A stretch of DNA of 64,000 bases from CBDBZL01 sp965213545 (lineage in GTDB: Bacteria; Pseudomonadota; Alphaproteobacteria; Sphingomonadales; Sphingomonadaceae). The position numbers and the translations under genes are program-made. The stretch lies in assembly GCA_965213545.1 (NCBI GenBank), contig CBDBZL010000002.1, positions 1,240,001-1,304,000 on the forward strand, given 5' to 3'. The notes under the pieces were generated by a model. It saw only the letters and a program-made list of their open reading frames with translations. It did no database searches and had not been told where the DNA came from. The first letter of the stretch is position 1; every line of letters begins with the position of its first letter. Of this stretch, positions 53,270-62,060 are shown in pieces.

Positions 53270-53378
53270 TGATTGTCGCGGCTTTTGGCTGATGGCCGGT
53301 CTGGTTGACGCTGGCAAGGTCTATGTATCGGTCTGATTGTCGCGGGGCGCCGGTTGCCCGGCAGTTTTGATTGTCGCG
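53270..53378. repeat. Three TGATTGTCGCG repeats inside the IS21 left end
   Basis: The 11-mer TGATTGTCGCG occurs at 53270-53280, 53334-53344 and 53368-53378, and TGATTGTCGC appears twice near 55823 and 55846. These are probably transposase binding sites. Confidence 0.65.
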
Positions 53379-54170
53379 TAGGTTGGCGGTCGCCCGGCGC
53401 CCTTTTGTCGCTGGACGGCGGTGCGCCGGCGATAGCTCTCGACGTTCATCTCGAAGATGGTGGAGTGGTGGAGTGGTGGACGAGGCGGTCGACGGCGGCG
53501 AGCGTCATCGCGGGATCGGGGAAGATCCGGTTCCATTCGCCGAACGGCTGATTGGCGGTGATCAGCGTGGAGCGCTGTTCGTAGCGGGCGCTGATGAGCT
53601 CGAAGAGGACCGATGTTTCGGCCTGGTCCTTGGTGACGTAGGCGAGATCATCGAGGATCAGCAGATGATATTTGTCGAGCCGGGCGATGGCGGCCTCGAG
53701 GCCCAACTCGCGCCGCGCGACCTGGAGCTTCTGGACAAGGTCCGATGTTCTGGCGAACAGCACCCGCCAGCCATTTTCGATGAGCGCCAGGCCGATCGCA
53801 GCGGCGAGATGGCTCTTGCCGCCGCCCGGCGGCCCGAACAGGATCAGGTTGGCGCCCTGTTCGAGCCAGCCATCGCCGGCGCAGATCGCCATGACCTGCG
53901 CTTTGGAGATCATCGGCACGGCATCGAACGCGAAGCTGTCGAGCGTCTTTCCGGGCGGCAGCTTGGCTTCCTTGAGATGCCGCTCGATGCGCCGCCGGTC
54001 GCGTTCGGCGATCTCGTGTTCGGCCAGGGCCGCAAGGAAGCGCGCGGCGGGCCATCCTTGTCGGCGCGCACGGCGATATCGGGCCAGGTCTGCTTGATCG
54101 CCGGCAGACGCAGGTCATGCAGGATCAGGGTGAGACGCTGTGCGTCGACCGATCGGTTGCTATCGGTCAT
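53321..54170 (-). pseudogene. istB: IS21 helper ATPase IstB, two frameshifts
   Basis: IstB is the AAA+ helper of IS21 transposition. Walker A LILFGPPGGGKSHLA, YHLLILDDLAY as Walker B and TLITANQPFGEW are present. The N-terminus MTDSNRSVDAQRL starts at ATG 54170, overlapping the istA stop, but the frame shifts near 54050 (DKDG to WPAARFLAAL), and again at 53461-53476, where an 8-base tandem duplication shifts the frame before IFEMNVESYRRR. The expected end is at 53321. Probably inactive. Confidence 0.82.
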
Positions 54171-55669
54171 GCCGCCACCCCGCCCAGCAGGATGTCGTAA
54201 CCGGACAGGGGGGCAAGCGTGACCACAACCTCGGGAAGCGTTGCGGGGTCGGGCGCGAAGCGTGTCCGCAGTGCTGCCATGTCCGGCAACCGATTGGCAG
54301 CCAGATCGGCAGCGAGGATGCTGGCAAGCTCGGCTTCGCAGGCACGTTCGTGCGCCAGCGCAAGCAGTTCCACCATCATCCGGCACGCGGCCCGTTCGGG
54401 TCTCTGCTCGATCAGGCGCTCGAACATCCGGCGATAGGCCTCGCGCGGGAACAGCGCGTCACGATAGATCAGGCCGGCGAGCGCCATCGGCTTGCGTCTG
54501 AGCGAGCGGATCACGTGCCGGTAATCGACGACATGACCATGCTTGCCGTTCGCGCCCGCCCGCCCGCGCGGCAGCGTCATCAGCGGCGTTCCGCCCAGCA
54601 GCAGGTCGAGCCGATCGTCATACAGCCGGACACGCAGGCGGTGACCGATCAGCCGCGAAGGCACGGTGTAAAACACCTTCCTGAGCGTGAAGCCGCTGGT
54701 CGAGGTGACGGTGACGATCGTCTCCTCATAATCGCTGGTTCGCCGGTCGGGCAGCGGCTGAAGACAGGCTTGCTCGGCATCGATCCGTGCGGCATTGCGC
54801 CGGTTCTTCGCCGCGATCACCTCGTCGATGAAGCCGCGATAATCGGCAAGGTCGTCAAAGGCCCCAGACCCGCGCATCAGCAATGCATCGCGCATCGTCT
54901 TCTTGAGATGACCGTGTGCGCTCTCGATCAATCCGTTCTCGTGCGCGACGCCCCGGTTGTTGCGGCTCGGCTTCATGCCGTAATGTTCGCACAGCGCATC
55001 GTAGCGCCAGGTGAGATCGGCGCGGGCATCGGCATCGAGGTTCCGGAACGCCGCTGATAGGCTGTCGCTGCGATGATCGACCGGGCTGCCGCCGAGCGCC
55101 CACAACGCATTTTGTAGCCCCTGAGCAAGGGCGATATAGCTCTCGCCGCCCAGGATCACATGGGCATGCTCGAAGCCCGACCAGACCAGGCGGAAGTGGT
55201 AGAGCCGGTGATCGAGGGACGTGCCGGCGATCGTGACGCCGAGCTCGGCCATGTCGGTAAAATCCGACAGTCCCATCTTGCCCGGCTCATGGGTCTGGCG
55301 GAAGATCACCTCCTGATCCTCGCCGTGAAGCGCGCGCCAGGCACGGATGCGCCGTTCCATCGTCCGTCTGACCCCGAGCCCGAGATCAGCATGGCGCCGC
55401 TGCATCTCCTCGAAGATCGCGACCGCGCGCAGGCCCGGCGCTGCCTGCAGCATCGGCACGATCTCGGCGTCGAAGATATCAGCCAAGGGATCGGGCCGCC
55501 GCCGACCGCGTGGTGCCGTTTCTTGCGAGGAAAGCTGTGGGTCGCTGGCAAGCCGGTATCCCGTCGCCGTGCTGAACCCGGCCCTGGCCGCCGCTACCGC
55601 GACGCCGTCACTCTGTCGCAACTTCATATATAACCTCATCTGATGATCGGTGACGTGACGGCCGGGCAT
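54167..55669 (-). CDS. istA: IS21 transposase IstA
   Basis: A 500-residue DDE transposase. The N-terminal helix-turn-helix region reads MPGRHVTDHQMRLYMKLRQ then AAARAGFSTATGYRL; catalytic residues are expected in MGLSDFTDMAELGV (Asp), GGSPVDHRSDSLS (Asp) and VAHENGLIESAHGHLKK (Glu). The frame is open without frameshift. ATG 55669 matches family starts. Its TGA overlaps the istB ATG. Confidence 0.9.
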   Translation of the reverse strand: MPGRHVTDHQMRLYMKLRQSDGVAVAAARAGFSTATGYRLASDPQLSSQETAPRGRRRPDPLADIFDAEIVPMLQAAPGLRAVAIFEEMQRRHADLGLGVRRTMERRIRAWRALHGEDQEVIFRQTHEPGKMGLSDFTDMAELGVTIAGTSLDHRLYHFRLVWSGFEHAHVILGGESYIALAQGLQNALWALGGSPVDHRSDSLSAAFRNLDADARADLTWRYDALCEHYGMKPSRNNRGVAHENGLIESAHGHLKKTMRDALLMRGSGAFDDLADYRGFIDEVIAAKNRRNAARIDAEQACLQPLPDRRTSDYEETIVTVTSTSGFTLRKVFYTVPSRLIGHRLRVRLYDDRLDLLLGGTPLMTLPRGRAGANGKHGHVVDYRHVIRSLRRKPMALAGLIYRDALFPREAYRRMFERLIEQRPERAACRMMVELLALAHERACEAELASILAADLAANRLPDMAALRTRFAPDPATLPEVVVTLAPLSGYDILLGGVAA

Positions 55670-55861
55670 CCAGGGACTTCCTCTCTGAGCGAAGAAGCCC
55701 GGGAATACCCGGCCGGCCGGGATCATCAGCGGCAACGCCCCAAAAGGAACGCACCATCGCGCGGGGCTACGACGGCTCCGGGCTACGCCCTGCGCCGCCG
55801 CACCCCCGCGCGATCCTCATCCTGATTGTCGCTGCGCTCGCATCCTGATTGTCGCGCTGCA

Positions 55862-55967
55862 GGCCAGATAGCTGCCTGACGAGCTCCGGAGACAAGACCT
55901 GCATGTATCGGGCGAGCGCAGGAGTATCGGCTTCGTTTTGTCGAAACTGTTCGGCGTCAGCACCAAT
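55862..55967 (-). pseudogene. purU: purU, upstream fragment beyond the IS21 element
   Basis: The minus strand reads AEQFRQNEADTPALARYMQV then LSPELVRQLSG, which joins in frame to CINIHRSF across the IS21 element once one copy of GGCCAG is removed. It matches the PurU pattern L-A-R-Y-M-Q-x-L-S-P-E before the N-I-H-H-S-F-L-P motif. Further upstream it is replaced by the IS3 remnant at 55967, so the first half of purU is absent from the window. Right target duplication GGCCAG is at 55862-55867. Confidence 0.82.
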
Positions 55968-56030
55968 GAGACAGATTGAGGGTATTTGATAGGAGGATTT
56001 TGGTCTCATCGCAGTGACGAAGGAACGAAG

Positions 56031-56380
56031 ATGAGATCAAAATCCTCAAGCGCCAAGGCGACCGCTGGCGAGCGTGTAGTGAAGGACATCCGGCGTGCTA
56101 CCCGGCGCTAGTTCTCCGCTGAAGAGAAGATCCGGATCGTGCTCGACGAATTGCGAGGCGAGGACTCGATCGCCGACTGTGCCGACGCGAGGGCATCGCC
56201 CAAAGCTTGTATTATGTCTGGTCCAAAGAGTTCCTCGAAGCTGGCAAACGGCGCCTGGCCGGCGACACCGCGCGCGCCGCGACCACTGACGAGGTCAAGG
56301 ACCTGCGGCGCGAATCGAGCACCCTGAAAGAGGTGGTCGCCGAACAGGCGCTCGAGCTGCGTCTTCTGAAAAAAGCTTAA
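56031..56380 (+). pseudogene. IS3-family orfA, broken
   Basis: MRSKSSSAKATAGERVVKDI then RRATRR, a TAG at 56109-56111 where homologs have Gln, then FSAEEKIRIVLDELRGEDSI; a frameshift near 56190 is needed to reach SLYYVWSKEFLEAGKRRLAG and the leucine-zipper-like VVAEQALELRLLKKA. This is the helix-turn-helix protein of IS3 transposases. Not functional. Confidence 0.8.
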
Positions 56381-56403
56381 TCGCGGGTGGGGGAGATGCC
56401 GAA

Positions 56404-57447
56404 TGAGGTACCCCACATCTGAAAAGGTCGAGATTATCAGGATCGTCGAGCAGTCGAGCCTCTCGGCGCGGCGCACCCTGGAACAGATCGGAGTGGCTCG
56501 CGCCATCTTCTATCGCTGGTACGACCAGTATCAAACCGGCGGCCCCGAGGCGCTGGAGGATCGACCAGCGCGGCCAAGCAGGGTGTGGAACCGCATCCCC
56601 GACGATATCCGCGCCGCGATCATCGAGCTGGCGCTTGAGCGGTCCGAGCTCAGCCCACGCGAGCTGGCCGTGCGGATCACCGAGGAGCGCGGTTACTTCG
56701 TGTCGGACCCGAAGGGCGGCGGAGCCAACCCACTGTCTACCGCCTGCTCAAGACCCACGACCTGATCACCAGCCCCGCCTTCATCGTGATGAAGGCGACC
56801 TCGGAGTTCACCGACAAGACGAGCCGGCCGAACGAGATGTGGCAGACCGGAAGCGCAGCTGTCCAAAGAACACTTCACCTATCTGAAGATTATCGGCTGG
56901 GGCTGGATGTACATGTCGACGATCCTCGACGACTTCTCGCGCTATATCATCGCCTTGGAGTCGAAGACGGGCGCAGCCCTACCTGTGCACGACGATGAAG
57001 GTCGAAGACATCACCGACACTCTGACCCTGGCGCTAACGGCCTCAGGTTGCGACCAGGCCCAGGTCCGCCACAGACCGCGGCTGCTCAGCGACAATGGCT
57101 CGAGCTACATCTCCGGCGAGCTGGCCGAGTGGCTCGATGAGCAGCGCATGGCCCATGTCCGCGGGACACCTCACCATCCGCAGACCCAAGGCAAGATCGA
57201 GCGCTGGCACCAGACCCTGAAGGACCATGTGCTGCTGGAGAACTACTACCTGCCCGGTGACCTCGAGGCGCAGATCAAGGCGTTCGTCGACCACTACAAT
57301 CACCGCCGATACCACGAGAGCCTCGACAACCTGGCCCCTGCCGATTTCTACTTCGGCCGCGGCCCCGCCATCCTCGCCCAGCGCGCCCGGATCAAACGAC
57401 TGACCATCGAACATGGGCGCTTGCAACACTGCAAACTTGCCGCCTAA
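56404..57447 (+). pseudogene. IS3-family orfB (integrase), multiple frameshifts
   Basis: Pieces in different frames reconstruct one integrase: MRYPTSEKVEIIRIVEQSS to YFVSDP (to about 56710), VYRLLKTHDLITSPAFIVMK, then FTYLKIIGWGWMYMSTILDD, and finally KVEDITDTLTLALTASG, LLSDNGSSYISGELAEWLDE, HHPQTQGKIERWHQTLK to LQHCKLAA. The rve DDE residues (Asp before F-T-Y-L, Asp in SDNGSSY, Glu in KIERWH) can still be placed. At least three indels break it. Confidence 0.82.
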
Positions 57448-57540
57448 AATCAACAACCAGACGAGGCTGACCTCCGCTAATCTACGCCACCAACTTTCCC
57501 AAATGATCTGACGACGCACAGCCACCCGCGTCGATCTCAG

Positions 57541-58261
57541 CCTCGGCCTCGTAATCGGCGTGCGCAAGGTGTGGCGGCAGCTCCGGGCGAGGGCTTCGAC
57601 ATCGCCCGCTGCACAGTGACGCGGCTCATGCGAGCCATGGGCTTGGCAGGCGTCATTCGTGGCAAGCCGGTCCGCACCACGGTCAGCGACAGGGCGGCGC
57701 CGTGCCCGCTCGACCGGGTGAACCGTCAGTTCCAAGCCCCAAGCCCGAACGCGCTATGGGTTTCTGACTTCACCTATGTCGCGACCTGGAAAGGCTTCGT
57801 CTATTTGACATTCGTGATTGGTGCATGCGCTAGACGCATCGTGGGATGGCACGCCAGTCACATCGCGCGCCAGCTTCGTTCTCGATGCACTGGAGCAGGC
57901 GTTGCACGACCGACAACCGATCCACGGCGGCGGTCTCGTCCATCACTCCGATCGCGGCGTCCAGTATGGTTCAATACGCTATACCGAGCGCCTCGCCGAC
58001 GCCGACATCGAGCCTTCGGTCGGCAGCGTCGGCGACAGTTACGACAATGCTCTCGCTGAGACGATCAACGGCCTCTACAAGGCCGAAGTCATCCACCGAC
58101 CCGGGTCCTGGCGTTCGTTTGAAGCCGTCGAATACGCCACGCTGGAATGGCTCGACTGGTTCAACAATCAGCGTCTACTCGAGCCAATCGGCTATATCCC
58201 GCCCGCCGAGGCAGAAGCCGCCTACTATACGCAGCTTGAGGACATCTCGATGGCCGCGTAA
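57541..58261 (+). pseudogene. Second IS3-family transposase, truncated and frameshifted
   Basis: VRKVWRQLR..GFDIARCTVTRLM, RGKPVRTTVSD, PNALWVSDFTYVATWKGFVY in one frame to about 57840, then SFVLDALEQALHDRQPIHGG, HHSDRGVQYGSIRYTERLAD, SVGDSYDNALAETINGLYKA and YIPPAEAEAAYY in another, ending MAA. The N-terminal HTH protein is missing. A different IS3 subgroup from the preceding one. Confidence 0.82.
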
Positions 58262-58536
58262 AACTCAAACCAATCAGCCCCCGGCAAACCCAGGGCGGTT
58301 CAAGGCACCAATTGAGCCGCGTCTGAGCTCCACCTTATCAGTTGTCCCGCCACTATAGTAGTGTAGTGCCAGGACCCAATGAAAGAATCCCCTAGGCGAT
58401 CGCGATCTCATTCAATAGCGACATCGTGGAGGTGCCGCCATTGGAAGCGAAGCGGTGCAAAGCACAGTCAACCCATCACTCTCTCCGCAAGCAATTTAAC
58501 GGCTCCTGAGCCTAGTGATGTTCAGCTGTTTGTTTT
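58262..58536. other. IS3 right-end debris
   Basis: The 275 bases after the second IS3 remnant contain AAACCCAGGGCGGTTCA, which resembles the right end of such IS3 elements, then non-coding sequence up to the sugar transporter stop. No gene seen. Confidence 0.4.
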
Positions 58537-59838
58537 TCAAGCCGGCTTTCTCGCGAACAGCCCGAACCCGGCGATCAAGGCATAGCACGCCGCCGGCACG
58601 ACCAGCGCGAAGCCGAGGCTCGACTGGTCGGCGACGAACCCGGTCAGCGGCGGGATGACCGCACCGCCCACGATGGCGACGTTGATGATGCCCGACCCGT
58701 CGGCCAGGCGCGGCCCCAGCCGCTCGCAGGCGAGCGAGAAGATGGTCGGGAACATGATGGAGTTCATGAGGCCCACCGCTAGCAGGCTGTATCCCGCCAC
58801 TGCCCCGCTGGTATTTGCGGACAGGAGGATGAGCAGGATCGCGCCGCCCGCGTTGAACGCCAGCACCTTGCCCGGACTCACCACCCGCAGCACGGCCGAG
58901 CCGATGAACCGGCCGACCATCGCCCCGCCCCAGTACAGCCCGATCATCCAGCCGATCACACCCTCCGGTGCGCCGAACACCCGCGCCTGTCCCAGATAGT
59001 TGATAATGATCGAGCCGATCGCGACTTCCGCCCCGACATACAGGAAGATCGCGGCCGCGCCGTAGCCGAAGCGGCGGCGGCCAAGCAGGTCCAGCCCGCC
59101 CAGTCCGCTCGACGCCTCGTGCCGCTCGCCCTTCAATCGGTTGCGGAACAGCCATACGGCCAGCGCTACCACCCCGATGGCGATCGCCAAGCCGAGATAG
59201 CCCTGCCAGATCGCCTCGCTCTCCGCCTGGCGGTAGGCGGTCAGCTCGGTCCCGGACAAGTCGGCCGCGCTGACCCCCGCCAGGCTGCCGAGGATCAGCG
59301 CCGCGCCGATGATCGGAAACACCGTGGTGCCGAGCGAGTTGAACGCCTGCGCAAAGGTCAGCCGGCTATGCGCGGTCCGCGCCGAACCGACCAGGCTGAT
59401 GAGCGGGTTGGCCACCACCTGCACCACCACCACGCCGGATGCGAGCACGAACAGCGCGAACAGGAACACGCCATAGGTGGCGTTCTGGCTCGCCGGGGTA
59501 AATAGCAGGCACCCGGCCATCATCGTCGCCAGCCCCGCCACCGCCCCGCGCATATAGCCGATGCGCTTGACCAGCTTGGCGCCCGGAATGCCGATAATGG
59601 CATAGGCAGCGAAGAAGCAGGTCTGCACCAGCATCGCCTGCGTCCAGTTAAGCGTAAACAGCTCCTTCAGCTTGGGGATCAGCACATCGTTGAGCGAGGT
59701 GATCCCGCCAAAGATGAAGAACAGGCCGAACACGAAATATTGCAGGCCGGGGGCATCGACATTGCTGCCCGCCGCTTCGAGCGGAGCAGGATCGGTGCTC
59801 GTTGCCACTTCCGGTGCCGCCGCCGGTGTGATCGCCAT
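58537..59838 (-). CDS. Sugar MFS transporter (FucP/NagP type)
   Basis: A 433-residue protein with 12 membrane segments. FIFGGITSLNDVLIPKLKEL, QTCFFAAYAIIGIPGAKLVK, RIGYMRG and VVQVVANPLISLVG are typical of the fucose/glucose-galactose/N-acetylglucosamine proton symporters. The exact sugar is unknown. It is the only intact gene in the IS-rich zone and diverges from a truncated secreted ORF. Confidence 0.9.
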   Translation of the reverse strand: MAITPAAAPEVATSTDPAPLEAAGSNVDAPGLQYFVFGLFFIFGGITSLNDVLIPKLKELFTLNWTQAMLVQTCFFAAYAIIGIPGAKLVKRIGYMRGAVAGLATMMAGCLLFTPASQNATYGVFLFALFVLASGVVVVQVVANPLISLVGSARTAHSRLTFAQAFNSLGTTVFPIIGAALILGSLAGVSAADLSGTELTAYRQAESEAIWQGYLGLAIAIGVVALAVWLFRNRLKGERHEASSGLGGLDLLGRRRFGYGAAAIFLYVGAEVAIGSIIINYLGQARVFGAPEGVIGWMIGLYWGGAMVGRFIGSAVLRVVSPGKVLAFNAGGAILLILLSANTSGAVAGYSLLAVGLMNSIMFPTIFSLACERLGPRLADGSGIINVAIVGGAVIPPLTGFVADQSSLGFALVVPAACYALIAGFGLFARKPA

Positions 59839-59958
59839 GTGTTGCCCGTTCCCTTGTTCTTGTGGCCGCCGCTTACGTCAAGTCACATCGGGTTGCACAA
59901 ATAAACAAATCTGGTCAGACGGGCTGAATGCAACGCGGCGCGTCTATGACACCGGCAC

Positions 59959-59985
59959 GAGAGAGAGAGAGAGAGAGAGAGAGAG
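59959..59985. repeat. GA dinucleotide microsatellite
   Basis: Thirteen and a half GA units run to 59985 and are followed two bases later by ATG 59988. The tract therefore supplies a purine-rich ribosome-binding site. Long dinucleotide tracts are unusual in bacterial genomes and are prone to slippage. Confidence 0.9.
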
Positions 59986-59987
59986 GA

Positions 59988-60173
59988 ATGGGTCGCAGGA
60001 CACGCGGCTCGAAAGTAAGTTACAAGGTCGCGCAGAGCGTTGCCGCCGCGTTGATTTGCCTGGCCACATTCGGCTGGAGCGAAGCGGCGTCCGCGCGCGA
60101 CGACGTGACGCATCAGCAATGCTCGCCCGACAGCAGGCTCTGTTTCGTGCTCCGGCACGCTCCCCAATTTTAG
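59988..60173 (+). pseudogene. Truncated secreted-protein ORF
   Basis: A 61-residue frame: basic start MGRRTRGSKVSYKVAQ, a hydrophobic signal segment SVAAALICLATFGW, a plausible cleavage after ASA, then CSPDSRLCFVLRHAPQF and a stop. It looks like the beginning of an exported protein cut by rearrangement, since transposase debris follows. An upstream ATG at 59946 reads through the GA tract in frame. No family recognised. Confidence 0.4.
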
Positions 60174-60315
60174 ACATTCGTTCAGGTTCCTCAACTATGC
60201 GTTTGAACCCGCGCTTCGAGGGCAGCTTTTAGGCACCGTATTCTGTTGAAGAAGTCGGCCTCTGCGACGACGGAGCGGCGAGGCAGATTGCAGACGAGTG
60301 GGCTCCAGGTTCCGA

Positions 60316-60420
60316 TCAGGCAAGAGCGAGCCTCTGCACTGGTGTCATCTTCGCCATCTTCCGGAGGTTCTGAGCTGCGGCGGCGAGGTGGAACTCATCT
60401 GTTGCTGACAATACTTGCAA
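60316..60420 (-). pseudogene. C-terminal remnant of an IS1182/IS5-type transposase
   Basis: On the minus strand DEFHLAAAAQNLRKMAKMTP then VQRLALA ends at a TGA (60318-60316). F-H-L-A-A-A-A-Q-N-L-R-K-M is the typical C-terminus of IS4/IS5-superfamily (IS1182-type) transposases. Nothing of the catalytic part remains. Confidence 0.65.
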
Positions 60421-60919
60421 TGCCTCGGACCATCACGGCGTAACCCGGTCAGGTAACTCTGTTGTTTTCCCAGACGTGTCCCACATTGAGGTTATAACGC
60501 GGTTCGCCTGCGAATACTTCGACGTCTTGAGCCCGGCAGACAGGCTCAGGACAGATCACATAACTTGTCGCGTGCGCTCATCGTCGGACTGAACGAAGCT
60601 GCGGTCGATCCTGATCGGATCGCGTCGCGATCGAGGGACACGATATCTTGATCGGCGAGCAACGTCCAATTGCGGTGTGATCGCATAGGAGCGAGGCAAC
60701 CTGTGAACCGCAGGCACCGGCGCACCGCTGGTGTATTATGAAATTCGACGTTGACGGTGCGAGGAGCCATGCGCGTTAGGATGCTGAACGGCAAATATTC
60801 GAGGTTGCATGCCGTCCCAACAATCGCAGTAATTCCGACCTCTCATGCACCCTGCTTCAGCAATATTGACTGCGCAGGCAATGGTCATACAAGGCACGGC
60901 TAGACAGGAGAAAACGCGA
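60421..60919. other. Region without recognisable gene
   Basis: About 500 bases upstream of the NTF2-like gene. Reading frames are short and show no domain. It probably holds the promoter of the following genes and debris of earlier rearrangements. GGAG before ATG 60920 is the only clear signal. Confidence 0.5.
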
Positions 60920-61948
60920 ATGGCCGAGACGGACGGAAATGATTTTCAATCGGAAAAGGCCGTGGTCCGCGCTTTCCATGAAGCGCTCGACAATTCGACG
61001 CCGGCGACGATCGAGCTGTCATTGGCGCGGTTCGTTTCGCCCGAATGGCACTGGCGTGGAATGCATCCCTTCAACGAGCAGCGTGGCCCTGCCGCGGTGG
61101 CGCGAGCTTTCTGGACACCGCTGCGAAATGCCATCAAGCCATTGCAACGGCGCCCCGATATCTTCCTTGCGGGTCGCAATGTAATCGATGGCGGTAAAAG
61201 TATTTGGGTGGTCGAGATGGGGCACCTGATGGGCCTATTCGACCGCCCTTGGCTTGGCATTCGTCACACACTGCGGATCGTCATGCTGCGTTATTGCGAG
61301 TTCAATCGCGTCGAGGACGGCAAGATCGTCGAAACCGCCATGTTCTGCGACATCCCACATCTGATGATGCAGGCAGGACAAAACCCGTTCCCACCGCAGA
61401 CCGGTACGATGCTGGTCCAGCCCGGACCAAGAACCCATACCGGGCTCTGCTACGATAAACAGGACCCCGCACATGGCGAGGCGACGATGGCAGCAATCGA
61501 CGCCATGCTGCACAATCCCAACCCCAAATCACAGAACAAGGATGACGCGTCGCGCCTCGCCCGCGTCTGGCACGAGGACATGATCTGGTGGGGCCCGGCG
61601 GGTATCGGCGCAAGCTATACTATCGAACGGTACATCCGCCAGCACAGCATACCTTTCGACAAGGCGCTGTCGGCGGGATACCGTTTCAACGGGCATATTG
61701 CCAAAGTCGCCGAAGGAGAATTCGGCGGGTTTTTCGGCTGGGCGAACCTGACCGTTCGCAATGCCGGCGGGTATATGGGTATGCCTGCAGGCCCGGGGGC
61801 CTCGGAGATGCGCGTCATCGACATGTATCGCGCAGAAAGAGGCAAGCTGGCGGAAAACTGGATCTTCATCGACATCCTGCACTTTCTCGCCGTCCAAGGG
61901 CTCGACGTGCTCGGAAGGATGGACGCGGTACAATCAGGAGGCGGCTAG
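60920..61948 (+). CDS. NTF2-like/SnoaL-domain protein
   Basis: A 342-residue protein with two NTF2-like cone domains: residues 10-160 (VVRAFHEALDNST, EWHWRGMHPFNEQRG, DGKIVETAMFCDIP) and about 195-335 (LARVWHEDMIWWGPAGIG, NGHIAKVAEGEFGGFFGWAN, GKLAENWIFIDILHFL). The W-x-G-P-x-G-x-G and N-W-x-x-x-D patterns match SnoaL polyketide-cyclase-like proteins. Catalysis unknown. ATG 60920 is preceded by AGGAG. Confidence 0.82.
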   Translation: MAETDGNDFQSEKAVVRAFHEALDNSTPATIELSLARFVSPEWHWRGMHPFNEQRGPAAVARAFWTPLRNAIKPLQRRPDIFLAGRNVIDGGKSIWVVEMGHLMGLFDRPWLGIRHTLRIVMLRYCEFNRVEDGKIVETAMFCDIPHLMMQAGQNPFPPQTGTMLVQPGPRTHTGLCYDKQDPAHGEATMAAIDAMLHNPNPKSQNKDDASRLARVWHEDMIWWGPAGIGASYTIERYIRQHSIPFDKALSAGYRFNGHIAKVAEGEFGGFFGWANLTVRNAGGYMGMPAGPGASEMRVIDMYRAERGKLAENWIFIDILHFLAVQGLDVLGRMDAVQSGGG

Positions 61949-62060
61949 GCGAACAGGCAACAAAGGCCGACCGATATACTCTCTTAGGCGCGCGCCCTTG
62001 CCCCCGGTCAGATAAGCGGCTGGCTTGACTGCGTATTCATTTGGGTTAGATCCACTGGCA

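Larger units (their letters stand above)
53221..55861 (-). mobile_element. IS21-family insertion sequence
   Basis: A 2,641-base element defined by its ends. The left end begins TGTAGCGCGATGATCTGG and the right end, read inward on the other strand, begins TGCAGCGCGACAATCAGG. A second inner pair (GCGACGATCAGGATGAG at about 53250-53266; CTCATCCTGATTGTCGC near 55815-55831) supports the multiple-repeat ends of IS21. It carries istA and istB and interrupts purU with a 6-bp duplication. Confidence 0.88.
55967..57540 (+). mobile_element. Decayed IS3-family element
   Basis: The left edge begins around TGAGAC at 55967, where purU homology ends; TGAGAC and GTCTCA flank the first 40 bases. It contains a broken orfA and orfB. 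The right edge is unclear, somewhere between the orfB stop at 57447 and the start of a second transposase remnant near 57541. Confidence 0.7.

Noticed and set aside
53270..53378. CRISPR-like repeats
   Set aside because: The 11-mers are irregularly spaced IS21 end repeats with copies at the other end; no spacers of constant length.
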